Source: Pseudomonadota bacterium
Lineage (GTDB): Bacteria; Pseudomonadota; Alphaproteobacteria; Rhizobiales; Xanthobacteraceae
DNA length: 64,000 nucleotides
Direction: 5' to 3'
Assembly: GCA_023404675.1 (NCBI GenBank)
Contig: JAEYAW010000031.1
Span: 62,001-126,000 of the forward strand
Below the pieces are notes generated by a model. It was not told the DNA's origin and searched no databases. It worked only from the letters and a program-made list of their open reading frames with translations. Of the stretch, positions 36,135 through 44,071 are shown piece by piece (positions within the stretch are counted from its first letter, which is position 1; each line of letters begins with the position of its first letter). A program made the position numbers and the translations under genes.

Positions 36135-36186
36135 ACATCGTCATTCGTCATCCCCGCGAGCCCGGCCATGACATATTTGACCCCGG

Positions 36187-37092
36187 TCAATCCCTCCCGA
36201 AAAACGACAGCAGCGCCGCGGCCGTGTCGTCCGGGTTTTCCTCGGGCAGAAAGTGCCCGGCCTGGATGGCGTGGCCGCTGACATCGCTCGCCCATTCGCG
36301 CCACGTATCAAGTGGCGTCGCGGCACTGGAGGCAACGCCGGTGCCGCCCCACAACGCCAGCACGGGAATCGTGATCTTCGTGCCCGCCTCCCGATCCGCC
36401 TTGTCGTGCTCGACATCCGGCCCCGCGCCGGCGCGGTAATCCTCGCACATCGCGCGCAGCCGCAGCGGATCGCCATAGGCCGCGCGATAATACGCCACCG
36501 CGCGCGGATCGAACGCGGAGAGATCGCGCTTCGCCGTCCAGCCTGCCAGCGTGTGATCGAGATAATAATCCGCCTGCCCGCCGATCAGCGTCTCCGGCAG
36601 CGGATGCGGCTGCGCCAGAAACAGCCAGTGATAGATGCGCAGCGCCAGCGAACGGTCGAGCCGCGCCCAGTAGTCGTAGGTCGGCAGGATATCCAGCACT
36701 GCCAGCTTCGACAGCCGGCCGGGATGATCGAGCGCGAGACGATAGGACACCCGCCCGCCGCGATCATGCCCCGCCAGCGCGAACCGCGCGTGGCCGAGCT
36801 CGCTCATCGCCGCGACGATCGCGTTCGCCATGCCGCGCTTGGTGAAGTTGCGGTGGTCGTCGGAAAACTCCGGCACGTCGGACCAGCCGTAGCCGGGCAG
36901 ATCCGGGATCACGAGGCGGAAGCTCTTTGCCAGCTTCGCTGCCACGCGGTGCCACATCACATGGCTCTGCGGATAGCCGTGCAGCAGAACCAGCGGCGGC
37001 CCCTCGCCTCCCACCCGCGCAAAAATGCGGCCGGTCTTGGTTTCGATCCAGTGCGCCTCGAAGCCGGGAAACAGATCGGCGAGATCGGGCAT
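36187..37092 (-). CDS. Haloacetate (fluoroacetate) dehalogenase, alpha/beta hydrolase
   Basis: A 301-residue alpha/beta hydrolase. The nucleophile is D110 in GHDRGG, not the serine of esterases, with D134 and H280 completing the triad. R111 and R114 are placed to bind the carboxylate, and H155, W156 and Y219 to hold the fluoride. As I recall them, these are the same residues at the same numbers as in the structurally characterised fluoroacetate dehalogenase of Rhodopseudomonas palustris (RPA1163). It should convert fluoroacetate to glycolate. It stands alone, convergent with tadA, with no transporter or regulator adjacent. Confidence 0.92.
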   Translation of the reverse strand: MPDLADLFPGFEAHWIETKTGRIFARVGGEGPPLVLLHGYPQSHVMWHRVAAKLAKSFRLVIPDLPGYGWSDVPEFSDDHRNFTKRGMANAIVAAMSELGHARFALAGHDRGGRVSYRLALDHPGRLSKLAVLDILPTYDYWARLDRSLALRIYHWLFLAQPHPLPETLIGGQADYYLDHTLAGWTAKRDLSAFDPRAVAYYRAAYGDPLRLRAMCEDYRAGAGPDVEHDKADREAGTKITIPVLALWGGTGVASSAATPLDTWREWASDVSGHAIQAGHFLPEENPDDTAAALLSFFGRD

Positions 37093-37160
37093 TTTTTCTC
37101 TCCCTGTTTTTATCTCTTGGACCGGCGCGACGCCGGCTGAATCAATCGGCCCTCACCTGT

Positions 37161-38435
37161 TCAACTCTCCCCCGCCTGCTCCCGCTTCACCGCCTGCCAG
37201 CCGATGTCGCGGCGGCAGAAGCCCTCCGGCCAGCGGACGCGGTCCACCGCGGCATAAGCCAGCCGCTGCGCCTTGCTCACGGTTCTGGCCATCGCGGTGA
37301 TGTTGAGCACGCGGCCACCGGTGGCGACCAGTTTTCCATCCTTCAGCGCGGTGCCTGCGTGAAAAATCTCGACGCCGTCGACAGCGGACGCCTCATCAAG
37401 TCCCGCGATCAGCGTGCCCTTGGGATAGCTGCCCGGATAGCCCTTCGCGGCCATCACCACGGTGAGCGCGGGATCGGCGGACCAGCGCAGGTCGAACGAC
37501 TTCAGCTGCCCGTCGCATGAGGCCAGCAGCGCAGGCAACAGGTCCGATTTCAGCCGCACCATCAGCACCTGACATTCCGGATCGCCGAAGCGGACATTGT
37601 ATTCGATCAGCTTCGGCCCATCGGCGGTGATCATCAGGCCGACGAACAGCACGCCTTTGAACGGCGTGCCGCGCTCGCGCATCGCACGGAGTGTCGGATA
37701 GACGATCTCGTCCATGCTGCGCGCGACCATCGCCTCGGTCATCACGGGTGCGGGGGAATACGCGCCCATGCCGCCGGTGTTCGGGCCCTGATCGCCGTCA
37801 TAAGCGCGCTTGTGATCCTGAGCGGCAGCGAGCGGCAGCGCGTGCTCGCCGTCGCACAGCACGAAGAACGAGGCTTCCTCGCCGACGAGACATTCCTCGA
37901 TCACCACCTGCGCGCCAGGCTCGGTGAAGATCGCATCCACCGCCGCTTCGGCCTCCTCAACGGTGGCCGCGACCGTGACACCCTTGCCGGCCGCGAGGCC
38001 GTCCGCCTTCACCACGATCGGCGCGCCCTGCGCGCGGATGTAGGCCTTGGCGGGTTCGGCCGCGACGAACACATCGTAGGCGGCCGTTGGAATGGCGTTG
38101 GCGCGGCAAATCTCCTTGGTGAAGCTCTTGGAGGCTTCGAGCTGCGCCGCCGCCCGGTCCGGGCCGAACGCCTTGATCCCGGCGGCGGCGAGATCATCGA
38201 CGATCCCCGCCGCCAGCGGCCCCTCCGGCCCGACCACCACGACATCCACCGCGTTGGCGCGGCAGAACCCGATCACGGCCGCATGGTCGGCGACATCAAG
38301 CGCGATGCACTCCGCCTCCTGCGCGATGCCCGCGTTGCCGGGCGCGCACCAGAGCTTGGTCAGCAGCGGGGAGGCGGCGAGTTTCCAGGCGAGGGCGTGC
38401 TCGCGGCCGCCGGAACCGATCAGAAGGACATTCAT
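37161..38435 (-). CDS. purD: Phosphoribosylamine--glycine ligase
   Basis: A 424-residue ATP-grasp enzyme, second step of purine synthesis (GAR synthetase). It begins MNVLLIGSGGREHALAWKL, the standard start, so ATG 38435 is used although the frame is open to 38492. Other signatures are VVKADGLAAGKGV, QDHKRAYDGDQGPNTGGMGA and YNVRFGDPECQ. It is divergent from xseA; the 105-bp gap holds both promoters. Confidence 0.98.
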   Translation of the reverse strand: MNVLLIGSGGREHALAWKLAASPLLTKLWCAPGNAGIAQEAECIALDVADHAAVIGFCRANAVDVVVVGPEGPLAAGIVDDLAAAGIKAFGPDRAAAQLEASKSFTKEICRANAIPTAAYDVFVAAEPAKAYIRAQGAPIVVKADGLAAGKGVTVAATVEEAEAAVDAIFTEPGAQVVIEECLVGEEASFFVLCDGEHALPLAAAQDHKRAYDGDQGPNTGGMGAYSPAPVMTEAMVARSMDEIVYPTLRAMRERGTPFKGVLFVGLMITADGPKLIEYNVRFGDPECQVLMVRLKSDLLPALLASCDGQLKSFDLRWSADPALTVVMAAKGYPGSYPKGTLIAGLDEASAVDGVEIFHAGTALKDGKLVATGGRVLNITAMARTVSKAQRLAYAAVDRVRWPEGFCRRDIGWQAVKREQAGES

Positions 38436-38540
38436 GAGGGAAAAGTCAGCAAACCCAATGTGATCTTGAGGAGCAAAGCGTGTAGCATACAAGGCTCGCC
38501 CAGGTTAAGGATTCGATCCGCAGCCCATGATCCCTGCCCG

Positions 38541-40148
38541 ATGACCGCCGCCGCCAAGCCGCGCCTCGACAACACCGCCGAATTCACGGTGTCCGAACTC
38601 TCGTCCGCCCTGAAGCGGACGGTGGAGGACGCCTACGGCCATGTGCGCGTGCGCGGCGAGATCGTCGGGTTCCGGGGACCCCACTCCTCCGGCCATTGCT
38701 ACTTTTCGCTGAAGGACGACAGCGCCAAGATCGAGGCGGTGATCTGGAAGACCACCCACCTGCGCATGAAGTTTCGGCCGCAGGAAGGGCTGGAGGTGAT
38801 TGCCACCGGCAAGCTCACCACCTATCCGGGCTCGTCGAAATACCAGATCGTGATCGAGGCGCTGGAGCCGGCCGGCGTCGGCGCGCTGATGGCGCTTCTG
38901 GAGGAGCGCAAGAAGAAACTCGCCGCCGAGGGCCTGTTCGACGAGGCGCGCAAGCAGCTGCTGCCCTGGCTGCCGGAGGTGATCGGCGTCGTCACCTCGC
39001 CGACAGGCGCGGTGATCCGCGACATCCTGCACCGGTTGGAAGACCGCTTTCCTCGCCGCGTGCTGGTGTGGCCGGTGCGCGTGCAGGGCGAGGGCTCGGC
39101 CGAGCAGGTCGCCGCCGCCATTCACGGCTTCAACGCGCTGCCGGACGGCGGGCCGGTTCCGAGACCGGACCTGATCATCGTGGCGCGCGGCGGTGGCTCG
39201 CTGGAAGACCTGTGGTCTTTCAACGAGGAGATCGTCGTGCGCGCCGCGGCGGAGAGCATGATCCCGCTGATTTCGGCCGTCGGCCACGAGACCGATGTAA
39301 CCCTGATCGACTTCGCCGCCGACCGGCGCGCGCCGACCCCGACCGCCGCCGCCGAGATGGCAGTGCCGGTGCGCGCCGAGATCGCGCTGGAAGTCTCCGG
39401 CCTCGCGCGGCGCGCCTTCGCCTGCTGGCAGCGCGCGCAGGAAAGCCGCCGCACCGAGCTGCGCTCCGCGGCCCGCGCCCTGCCCTCGCCCACAGCCCTG
39501 CTCGCGGTGCCGCGCCAGCGCCTCGACGGCGCCGCATCGGGATTGCCGCGCGCGCTCCATGCCAACACCCACGCGCATGATCGCCGCTTCGCGCAGGCCA
39601 GCGGCCGGCTGACGCTGCGCACCCTGCGCGCGCAGGTGGATCACGCCGCGCAGCGCCTGGAAGCGTCCGGCAACCGGCTGTCGCTCGCGGCGCGCGGACG
39701 CCTCGCGCAGCGCCGCCAGCGTTTCGATGCGGTTGCCGCGCGCTTGCAGGCCTCGCGCCTCGCCAACGCGCAGGCGCAGCAATTGCGCATCGAACGGGCG
39801 CGCGAGCGCGTGCAGCGCCTCACCGAACGGGCCCTGCGGGCGCTGGCGACGCAGAACCAGCGCCGCAGCGCGCGCGTCGTTCACGCCGGACAGTTGCTCG
39901 CCGCCCTGTCCTACCGCAGCGTGCTCGCGCGAGGCTTTGCGCTGGTGCGGGACGAGGCCGGCGCGCCACTGCATGCCGCACACGCAATCGCGCCGGGGCA
40001 ATCGCTGAGTCTTGAGTTCGCGGACGGGCGCGTCGGCGTCACCGCGCATGGCCCGGCGGATGGGTCGCCGCCTGCCGCCAAACCCGCAGCACGTCCCGCC
40101 GCCCCGCGCCGCAAGACAGCCGCAACGGATCAAGGCGATCTGTTCTAG
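38541..40148 (+). CDS. xseA: Exodeoxyribonuclease VII large subunit
   Basis: A 535-residue subunit of the single-strand-specific nuclease. An N-terminal OB fold (EFTVSELSSALKRTVEDAYG) is followed by the catalytic domain with VVTSPTGAVIRDI, ARGGGSLEDLWSFNEE and AVGHETDVTLIDFAADRRAPTP, and then a long arginine- and alanine-rich helical region. The C-terminus carries an extra alanine/proline-rich tail. ATG 38541 matches the usual start; the frame is open far upstream, opposite purD, but that part is a shadow. The small subunit gene is not in the window. Confidence 0.96.
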   Translation: MTAAAKPRLDNTAEFTVSELSSALKRTVEDAYGHVRVRGEIVGFRGPHSSGHCYFSLKDDSAKIEAVIWKTTHLRMKFRPQEGLEVIATGKLTTYPGSSKYQIVIEALEPAGVGALMALLEERKKKLAAEGLFDEARKQLLPWLPEVIGVVTSPTGAVIRDILHRLEDRFPRRVLVWPVRVQGEGSAEQVAAAIHGFNALPDGGPVPRPDLIIVARGGGSLEDLWSFNEEIVVRAAAESMIPLISAVGHETDVTLIDFAADRRAPTPTAAAEMAVPVRAEIALEVSGLARRAFACWQRAQESRRTELRSAARALPSPTALLAVPRQRLDGAASGLPRALHANTHAHDRRFAQASGRLTLRTLRAQVDHAAQRLEASGNRLSLAARGRLAQRRQRFDAVAARLQASRLANAQAQQLRIERARERVQRLTERALRALATQNQRRSARVVHAGQLLAALSYRSVLARGFALVRDEAGAPLHAAHAIAPGQSLSLEFADGRVGVTAHGPADGSPPAAKPAARPAAPRRKTAATDQGDLF

Positions 40149-40177
40149 CAAGCGCGCCGCGATGGCCGCCGCGACAG

Positions 40178-40969
40178 TCAGTTCGCCGCGGGTCGACTGG
40201 CGGCTGCCGAGCCGCGCTCATCGGACCGCAACGTCAGCACCGACGCGCCCGAGGCCGTCACCGCGACGGTGTGCTCGAACTGCGCCGACAGCGATCCATC
40301 CCGCGTCACGACGGTCCAGCCATCGTCCTGCGTCCGCACGGTCCGCCGGCCCCGGTTGAGCATCGGCTCGATTGTGAAGACCATACCCTCACGCAGAACA
40401 AGGCCCGTTCCCGGCTTGCCGAAGTGCAGAATCTGCGGCTCCTCGTGCATCTGCCGGCCGATACCGTGACCGCAATATTCGCGCACCACCGAATAGCCGC
40501 TTCGCTTGGCGTGCCGCTCGATCGCCCAGCCGATGTCGCCGATCCGCGCGCCCGGACGCACCTGCCGGATGCCCATCCACATCGCTTCGTAGGTGGCTTG
40601 CACGAGCCTTCTCGCCGCCGGGTTCACCTCGCCGACGAGATAGGTTTTACTGGAGTCCGCGATATAGCCGTTCTTCTCAAGCGTGATGTCGAAATTGACG
40701 ATATCGCCGTCCCGCAGCACATGCGACGGCGATGGAACGCCATGGCAGACCACTTCGTTCACTGAAGAGTTCAGCACGAAACCGTAGCCGTATTGCCCCT
40801 TGCTCGCCGGCCGGGCGTCGAGATCGCGGACGATGAACCGTTCGACCATTTCGTCGATCTCGAGCGTCGATCTGCCCACAAGCGCGGTTCGATCCAGCAA
40901 TTCGAAAACGGATGCCAGCAGCCGGCCGGATTCGGCCATCAGCGTCAGTTCTTCAGGCGTCTTTGTCAT
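40178..40969 (-). CDS. map: Type I methionine aminopeptidase
   Basis: A 263-residue enzyme removing N-terminal methionine. The five metal ligands are D94, D105, H168, E201 and E232, and the catalytic histidines H76 and H175 are present, all offset by three from E. coli MetAP, so it should be active. The ATG overlaps the stop of a ParD-like gene (ATGA), so it is translated as the second gene of that operon. The association with an antitoxin-like protein, and the operator-like site upstream, suggest this is not the constitutive housekeeping copy, but a second copy cannot be checked from this window. Confidence 0.95.
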   Translation of the reverse strand: MTKTPEELTLMAESGRLLASVFELLDRTALVGRSTLEIDEMVERFIVRDLDARPASKGQYGYGFVLNSSVNEVVCHGVPSPSHVLRDGDIVNFDITLEKNGYIADSSKTYLVGEVNPAARRLVQATYEAMWMGIRQVRPGARIGDIGWAIERHAKRSGYSVVREYCGHGIGRQMHEEPQILHFGKPGTGLVLREGMVFTIEPMLNRGRRTVRTQDDGWTVVTRDGSLSAQFEHTVAVTASGASVLTLRSDERGSAAASRPAAN

Positions 40970-41178
40970 GCGTCGATCAGCGCCAGCGGCCTGGTCGAAA
41001 CGCCTGCGGCCTTCAGTTCGCGCGCCATGATCTCGGTAAAGCCGAGCGACGGATTCGCCTCGCACAATTGGCCGATCTTGATCCAGTAGGCAGCCTGCGC
41101 GTTGATCGAGCGACACGAGACCTTGCTGGCCCTGCGCAGCAGGTCGTGCAGATCGTCGTCAATGTTCACAATACCCAT
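40966..41178 (-). CDS. ParD-like antitoxin-family protein
   Basis: A 70-residue protein starting MGIVNIDDDLHDLLRRAS, the beginning of a ribbon-helix-helix-like domain as in the ParD-like family (DUF3423), followed by QAAYWIKIGQLCEANPSLGF. It has an excellent ribosome binding site, AGGAGG 7 bp before ATG 41178, and its stop overlaps the start of map (ATGA). No ParE or other classical toxin adjoins; map occupies the toxin position. Overlapping palindromes 15-37 bp upstream are a likely site for autoregulation. Confidence 0.85.
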   Translation of the reverse strand: MGIVNIDDDLHDLLRRASKVSCRSINAQAAYWIKIGQLCEANPSLGFTEIMARELKAAGVSTRPLALIDA

Positions 41179-41193
41179 GAGAAGCCTCCTATG

Positions 41194-41215
41194 CGTTTCA
41201 TATACGAAACGTATA
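41194..41215. promoter_or_regulatory. Two overlapping palindromes before the ParD-like/map operon
   Basis: CGTTTC-ATATAC-GAAACG (41194-41211) overlaps TATACG-AAA-CGTATA (41201-41215). Both are perfect. They lie just upstream of the Shine-Dalgarno sequence of the ParD-like gene, where binding would block transcription, as in autoregulated toxin-antitoxin operons. Confidence 0.65.
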
Positions 41216-41309
41216 GGGAGTGCCAGAAGAGATCCGGGAAAGACAACGGAGGAGCTTGTGTTCCCCCATTAACCTTTCCTAAAGAACCGCCTGCGCCGCA
41301 GCGCATCGC

Positions 41310-41636
41310 ATGCTACACCTCGACTCGCAGAACAACGGCGCGGGGGAGCGCCGGAACGGGGTCGTCCACCAGATGAATTTCAGCGAATCCTTGTCGGCGC
41401 ACGACGAGATGCCCGACAACGAGCAGAAGCAGGCCGCCCTCGGCTATCTCAACGAGGCGTGGGCGGAGGCCCTGCATGACGGGATCGACGGCGACTGCCT
41501 CGCGCAGGCGAGCCTGTTCACCGCCTTCGCCGAACTGGTCGGCACCTATGGCGAGGAAGCGGTGGCGAAGTTCGTCGAGGGACTGCCGACGCGCGTGCGC
41601 AACGGCGAGTTCTCGCTGGTCGGCACGCGGCAGTAA
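41310..41636 (+). CDS. Small conserved hypothetical protein
   Basis: A 108-residue protein (88 residues if translation begins at ATG 41373 or nearby). The core AWAEALHDGIDGDCLAQASLF...YGEEAVAKFVEGLPTRVRNGEF is helical and acidic and resembles small conserved proteins of unknown function in Rhizobiales. The first 20 residues look less conserved in character and no strong ribosome binding site decides the start. It is divergent from the ParD-like gene and convergent with the third propeller gene. Confidence 0.7.
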   Translation: MLHLDSQNNGAGERRNGVVHQMNFSESLSAHDEMPDNEQKQAALGYLNEAWAEALHDGIDGDCLAQASLFTAFAELVGTYGEEAVAKFVEGLPTRVRNGEFSLVGTRQ

Positions 41637-41663
41637 CGCCGCGCGCCCCTCCTCCTGACAAAC

Positions 41664-43727
41664 CTACTGCGTGCGCACCGCGACGCTGGTCGCGCCCCGC
41701 ACCACGTCGGATGTGTCCCTAAAGCGCACGAAGATGCGCTTGGTGCCGAAGTCCGGCTCCACAAGACCCATGCCCTGCACGAAGATGCTGAAGGTCGGCG
41801 TCGCGGCGCTCGCCACGGTGGTGGTCACCGTGGGACCGATCGCCGACGTGCACACGCCTGTCGTCGGATCGGTCTGGCACAGGGTGATCGTCACCGGCAG
41901 CGACAGCGCTCCGGTGTCGGTGGACACCGTGATGTCCCCCGCGATCCCCGCATTGTAGGCCGAGACCGCGAACGCCGCTGCGCCGGTCTCGCCGGGAATA
42001 TTGACGATGCCGTCACCGGTCGGGGTGACCGCGATCGCGAACACGTCCGGGATCGGTGTCGCCGAGGCGGACAGCAGCAGCGTGTTCAGCCCGACCACGG
42101 TCGGGGCCGGTCCGCTGTTGCTGCAGCTTGCTGTGATCAGCACATCGGTCGGATCGAACGCGGCGGACGGCGTGATCGAAAACACATAGCTCTGCGATCC
42201 GTTGGCGGCGATATCGGCCGGCGTATCCGGGGTGCCGGTCACCGCGTTGGTCACGGGATCGGTGGTCTGATAGGCGAACGTCGCGGGCAGCGCCGTTCCG
42301 AGCCCGAGGCCGCAGCCGGTGAGCGGTGTGGGGCCGGTGTTGATCGCCGTGAGAAAGGCGGTCGCCGTCGTCCCGACCATCACCGAGCGGCTGGTGGGCA
42401 GCACCGCCGACACCAGGCTGGACGCGCGACCGAAAACCCAGGTCGCGCCGATATTGCTGGCGTCGAACACGCCGCCGAGCGCGGCCGTGTTGCCATCCGA
42501 CGACAGGGCAGCCGCATAGCCCTGCCCCGCGAGGCCTGTCGCGCCGCTGCCGACCAGTCGCTGCGTTTCCGTCCAGGCGTCGCCGGTCCGCGTGAACACC
42601 CACCCCCCGCCGACACCGTCGTCAGCATTGCGGCCGCTGATAAAGACGGTGTTGCCATCCGCCGACAGCGACGCCGCATAGCCCTGAAAGACGACGCCCG
42701 CCGCACCGGACCCGACCAGCTTGGCGCCCTGCTGCGTCCAGACGCCCGCCGTGCGGGTGAACACCCAGCTCGCGCCGAGCTGACTGTTGTCGAACTCGCC
42801 GCCGACGACCGCCGTATTGCCGTCGGCCGACAGCGTCACGGCCGCGCCCTGACGCGCACCGCCGACCGAGTCTGTGCCGACCAGCTTGCTGCCTTGCTGG
42901 GTCCAGACACTGCCGCTGCGCGTGAAGATCCAGGCCGCGCCGGTTTCGCTGTTGTCGTAAGGCCCGCCGACGATGGCCGTGTTGCCGTCGCCGGACAGCG
43001 CCACCGCATAGCCCTGCACCACGATGCTGCCCGACGCACCGGTTCCGACCAGCCGCGCGCCCTGCTGGCTCCACACGCCGGCGCTGCGCGTGAAAATCCA
43101 TGCGCCGCCGCTGGTGTCAGAGAAATAATTCCCGACGATCGCCGTATTGCCATCGGCCGACAACCCGAGCGCATAGCCCTGGCTGCCTCCGGCCGGTCCT
43201 CCCGTTCCGATCAGCTTCGGCCCCTGTTGTGCCCACACTCCGTTGGTGCGGACGAACGCCCACACGGCACCCGTCGAACTGTTATCGACATGACCGCCGA
43301 CCAGCGCGGTGTTGCCGTCCGCCGACAACGCGACCGATACGCCCTGGTAGGATGTCCCGACCGCCCCGGAGCCGACCAGCTTCGGACCCTGCTGGGTCCA
43401 GACGCCGGCGCTACGCGTGAAGACCCAGGCCGCGCCGACATGGCCGTTGTCGGACAGACCGCCGACGATCATGGTGTTGCCGTCGGCGGACAGCGCGATC
43501 GCGCTGCCCTGCTGCGCTGGACCCGCCGCACCTGTACCGATCAGCTTGTTACCCTGCTGCGAGAACTGTGCGAGGGCCGGCGACAGCGCGGTCAGTCCCA
43601 GCGAGAGTGTGAGTGCGATGAATCCCGCGCAGGCGATCCTGCCAGCGGCAGCCACAATCGTCTTGTGAGAAAGGTGGGAAAACGAAGTGCTGGAAAACGA
43701 AATACCAGGACACGAAAGACCACGCAT
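41664..43727 (-). CDS. Exported FG-GAP-like seven-bladed propeller protein with shared C-terminal domain
   Basis: A 687-residue protein. GTGGAGG about 7 bp upstream fixes the start at ATG 43727. A signal peptide with the hydrophobic stretch CAGFIALTLSLGLTALSPAL ends near ALAQF. Seven repeats of about 55 residues follow, of the form QQG-x-KLVG-x-GA...QG-x-AVALSADGNTAIVGG...GAAWVFTR, an FG-GAP/integrin-like propeller. The last 246 residues (about 442-687) are the domain shared with the proteins at 26424 and 30805, ending in TSVAVRTQ. No anchor is visible. The function is unknown. Confidence 0.86.
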   Translation of the reverse strand: MRGLSCPGISFSSTSFSHLSHKTIVAAAGRIACAGFIALTLSLGLTALSPALAQFSQQGNKLIGTGAAGPAQQGSAIALSADGNTMIVGGLSDNGHVGAAWVFTRSAGVWTQQGPKLVGSGAVGTSYQGVSVALSADGNTALVGGHVDNSSTGAVWAFVRTNGVWAQQGPKLIGTGGPAGGSQGYALGLSADGNTAIVGNYFSDTSGGAWIFTRSAGVWSQQGARLVGTGASGSIVVQGYAVALSGDGNTAIVGGPYDNSETGAAWIFTRSGSVWTQQGSKLVGTDSVGGARQGAAVTLSADGNTAVVGGEFDNSQLGASWVFTRTAGVWTQQGAKLVGSGAAGVVFQGYAASLSADGNTVFISGRNADDGVGGGWVFTRTGDAWTETQRLVGSGATGLAGQGYAAALSSDGNTAALGGVFDASNIGATWVFGRASSLVSAVLPTSRSVMVGTTATAFLTAINTGPTPLTGCGLGLGTALPATFAYQTTDPVTNAVTGTPDTPADIAANGSQSYVFSITPSAAFDPTDVLITASCSNSGPAPTVVGLNTLLLSASATPIPDVFAIAVTPTGDGIVNIPGETGAAAFAVSAYNAGIAGDITVSTDTGALSLPVTITLCQTDPTTGVCTSAIGPTVTTTVASAATPTFSIFVQGMGLVEPDFGTKRIFVRFRDTSDVVRGATSVAVRTQ

Positions 43728-44071
43728 CGAACGCCTCCACATATGAATATGGACCGTCGGCGGGCCACTGCCCGCAAACCGTCGGTCGGAAATCGCGTCG
43801 CCGCGCTTCAATCGCACGCTCGGCGACGATCACCACGCAATTCCTATGTCGTAGTTTCTGTGGCGTAGTTTCTGTGTCGCAGTCCGGGATCACGAAACGC
43901 GGCGATCCGAAACAGGCTCCGACGAAATTATAAGCGCGTTCAATAACAGGTTCTGCGCGAGCTCCAAAAATACTCCGCGCGGCAGATGAGAATGCGCGGC
44001 GATGCTCGCGGCTGTCAAGCAAACCGAATCAGGGGACCGTCAGAGCCATCGCGCTCAGGACTTCAGCACAC
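43728..44071. other. Intergenic region upstream of the third propeller gene, with 14-bp direct repeats
   Basis: About 340 bp between the dihydroorotase and propeller genes, which run in the same direction. It contains three phased 14-bp steps at 43847-43886: TGTCGTAGTTTC, TGGCGTAGTTTC and a diverged TGTCGCAGTCCG. These are about 120-160 bp before the propeller start. No gene was seen. Confidence 0.55.
43847..43886 (-). repeat. Phased 14-bp direct repeats
   Basis: GTAGTTTCTGTG occurs at 43851-43862 and again at 43865-43876, and a weaker third copy starts at 43875. The 14-bp period and the position upstream of the propeller gene allow a regulatory role, or simple slippage. Confidence 0.45.
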
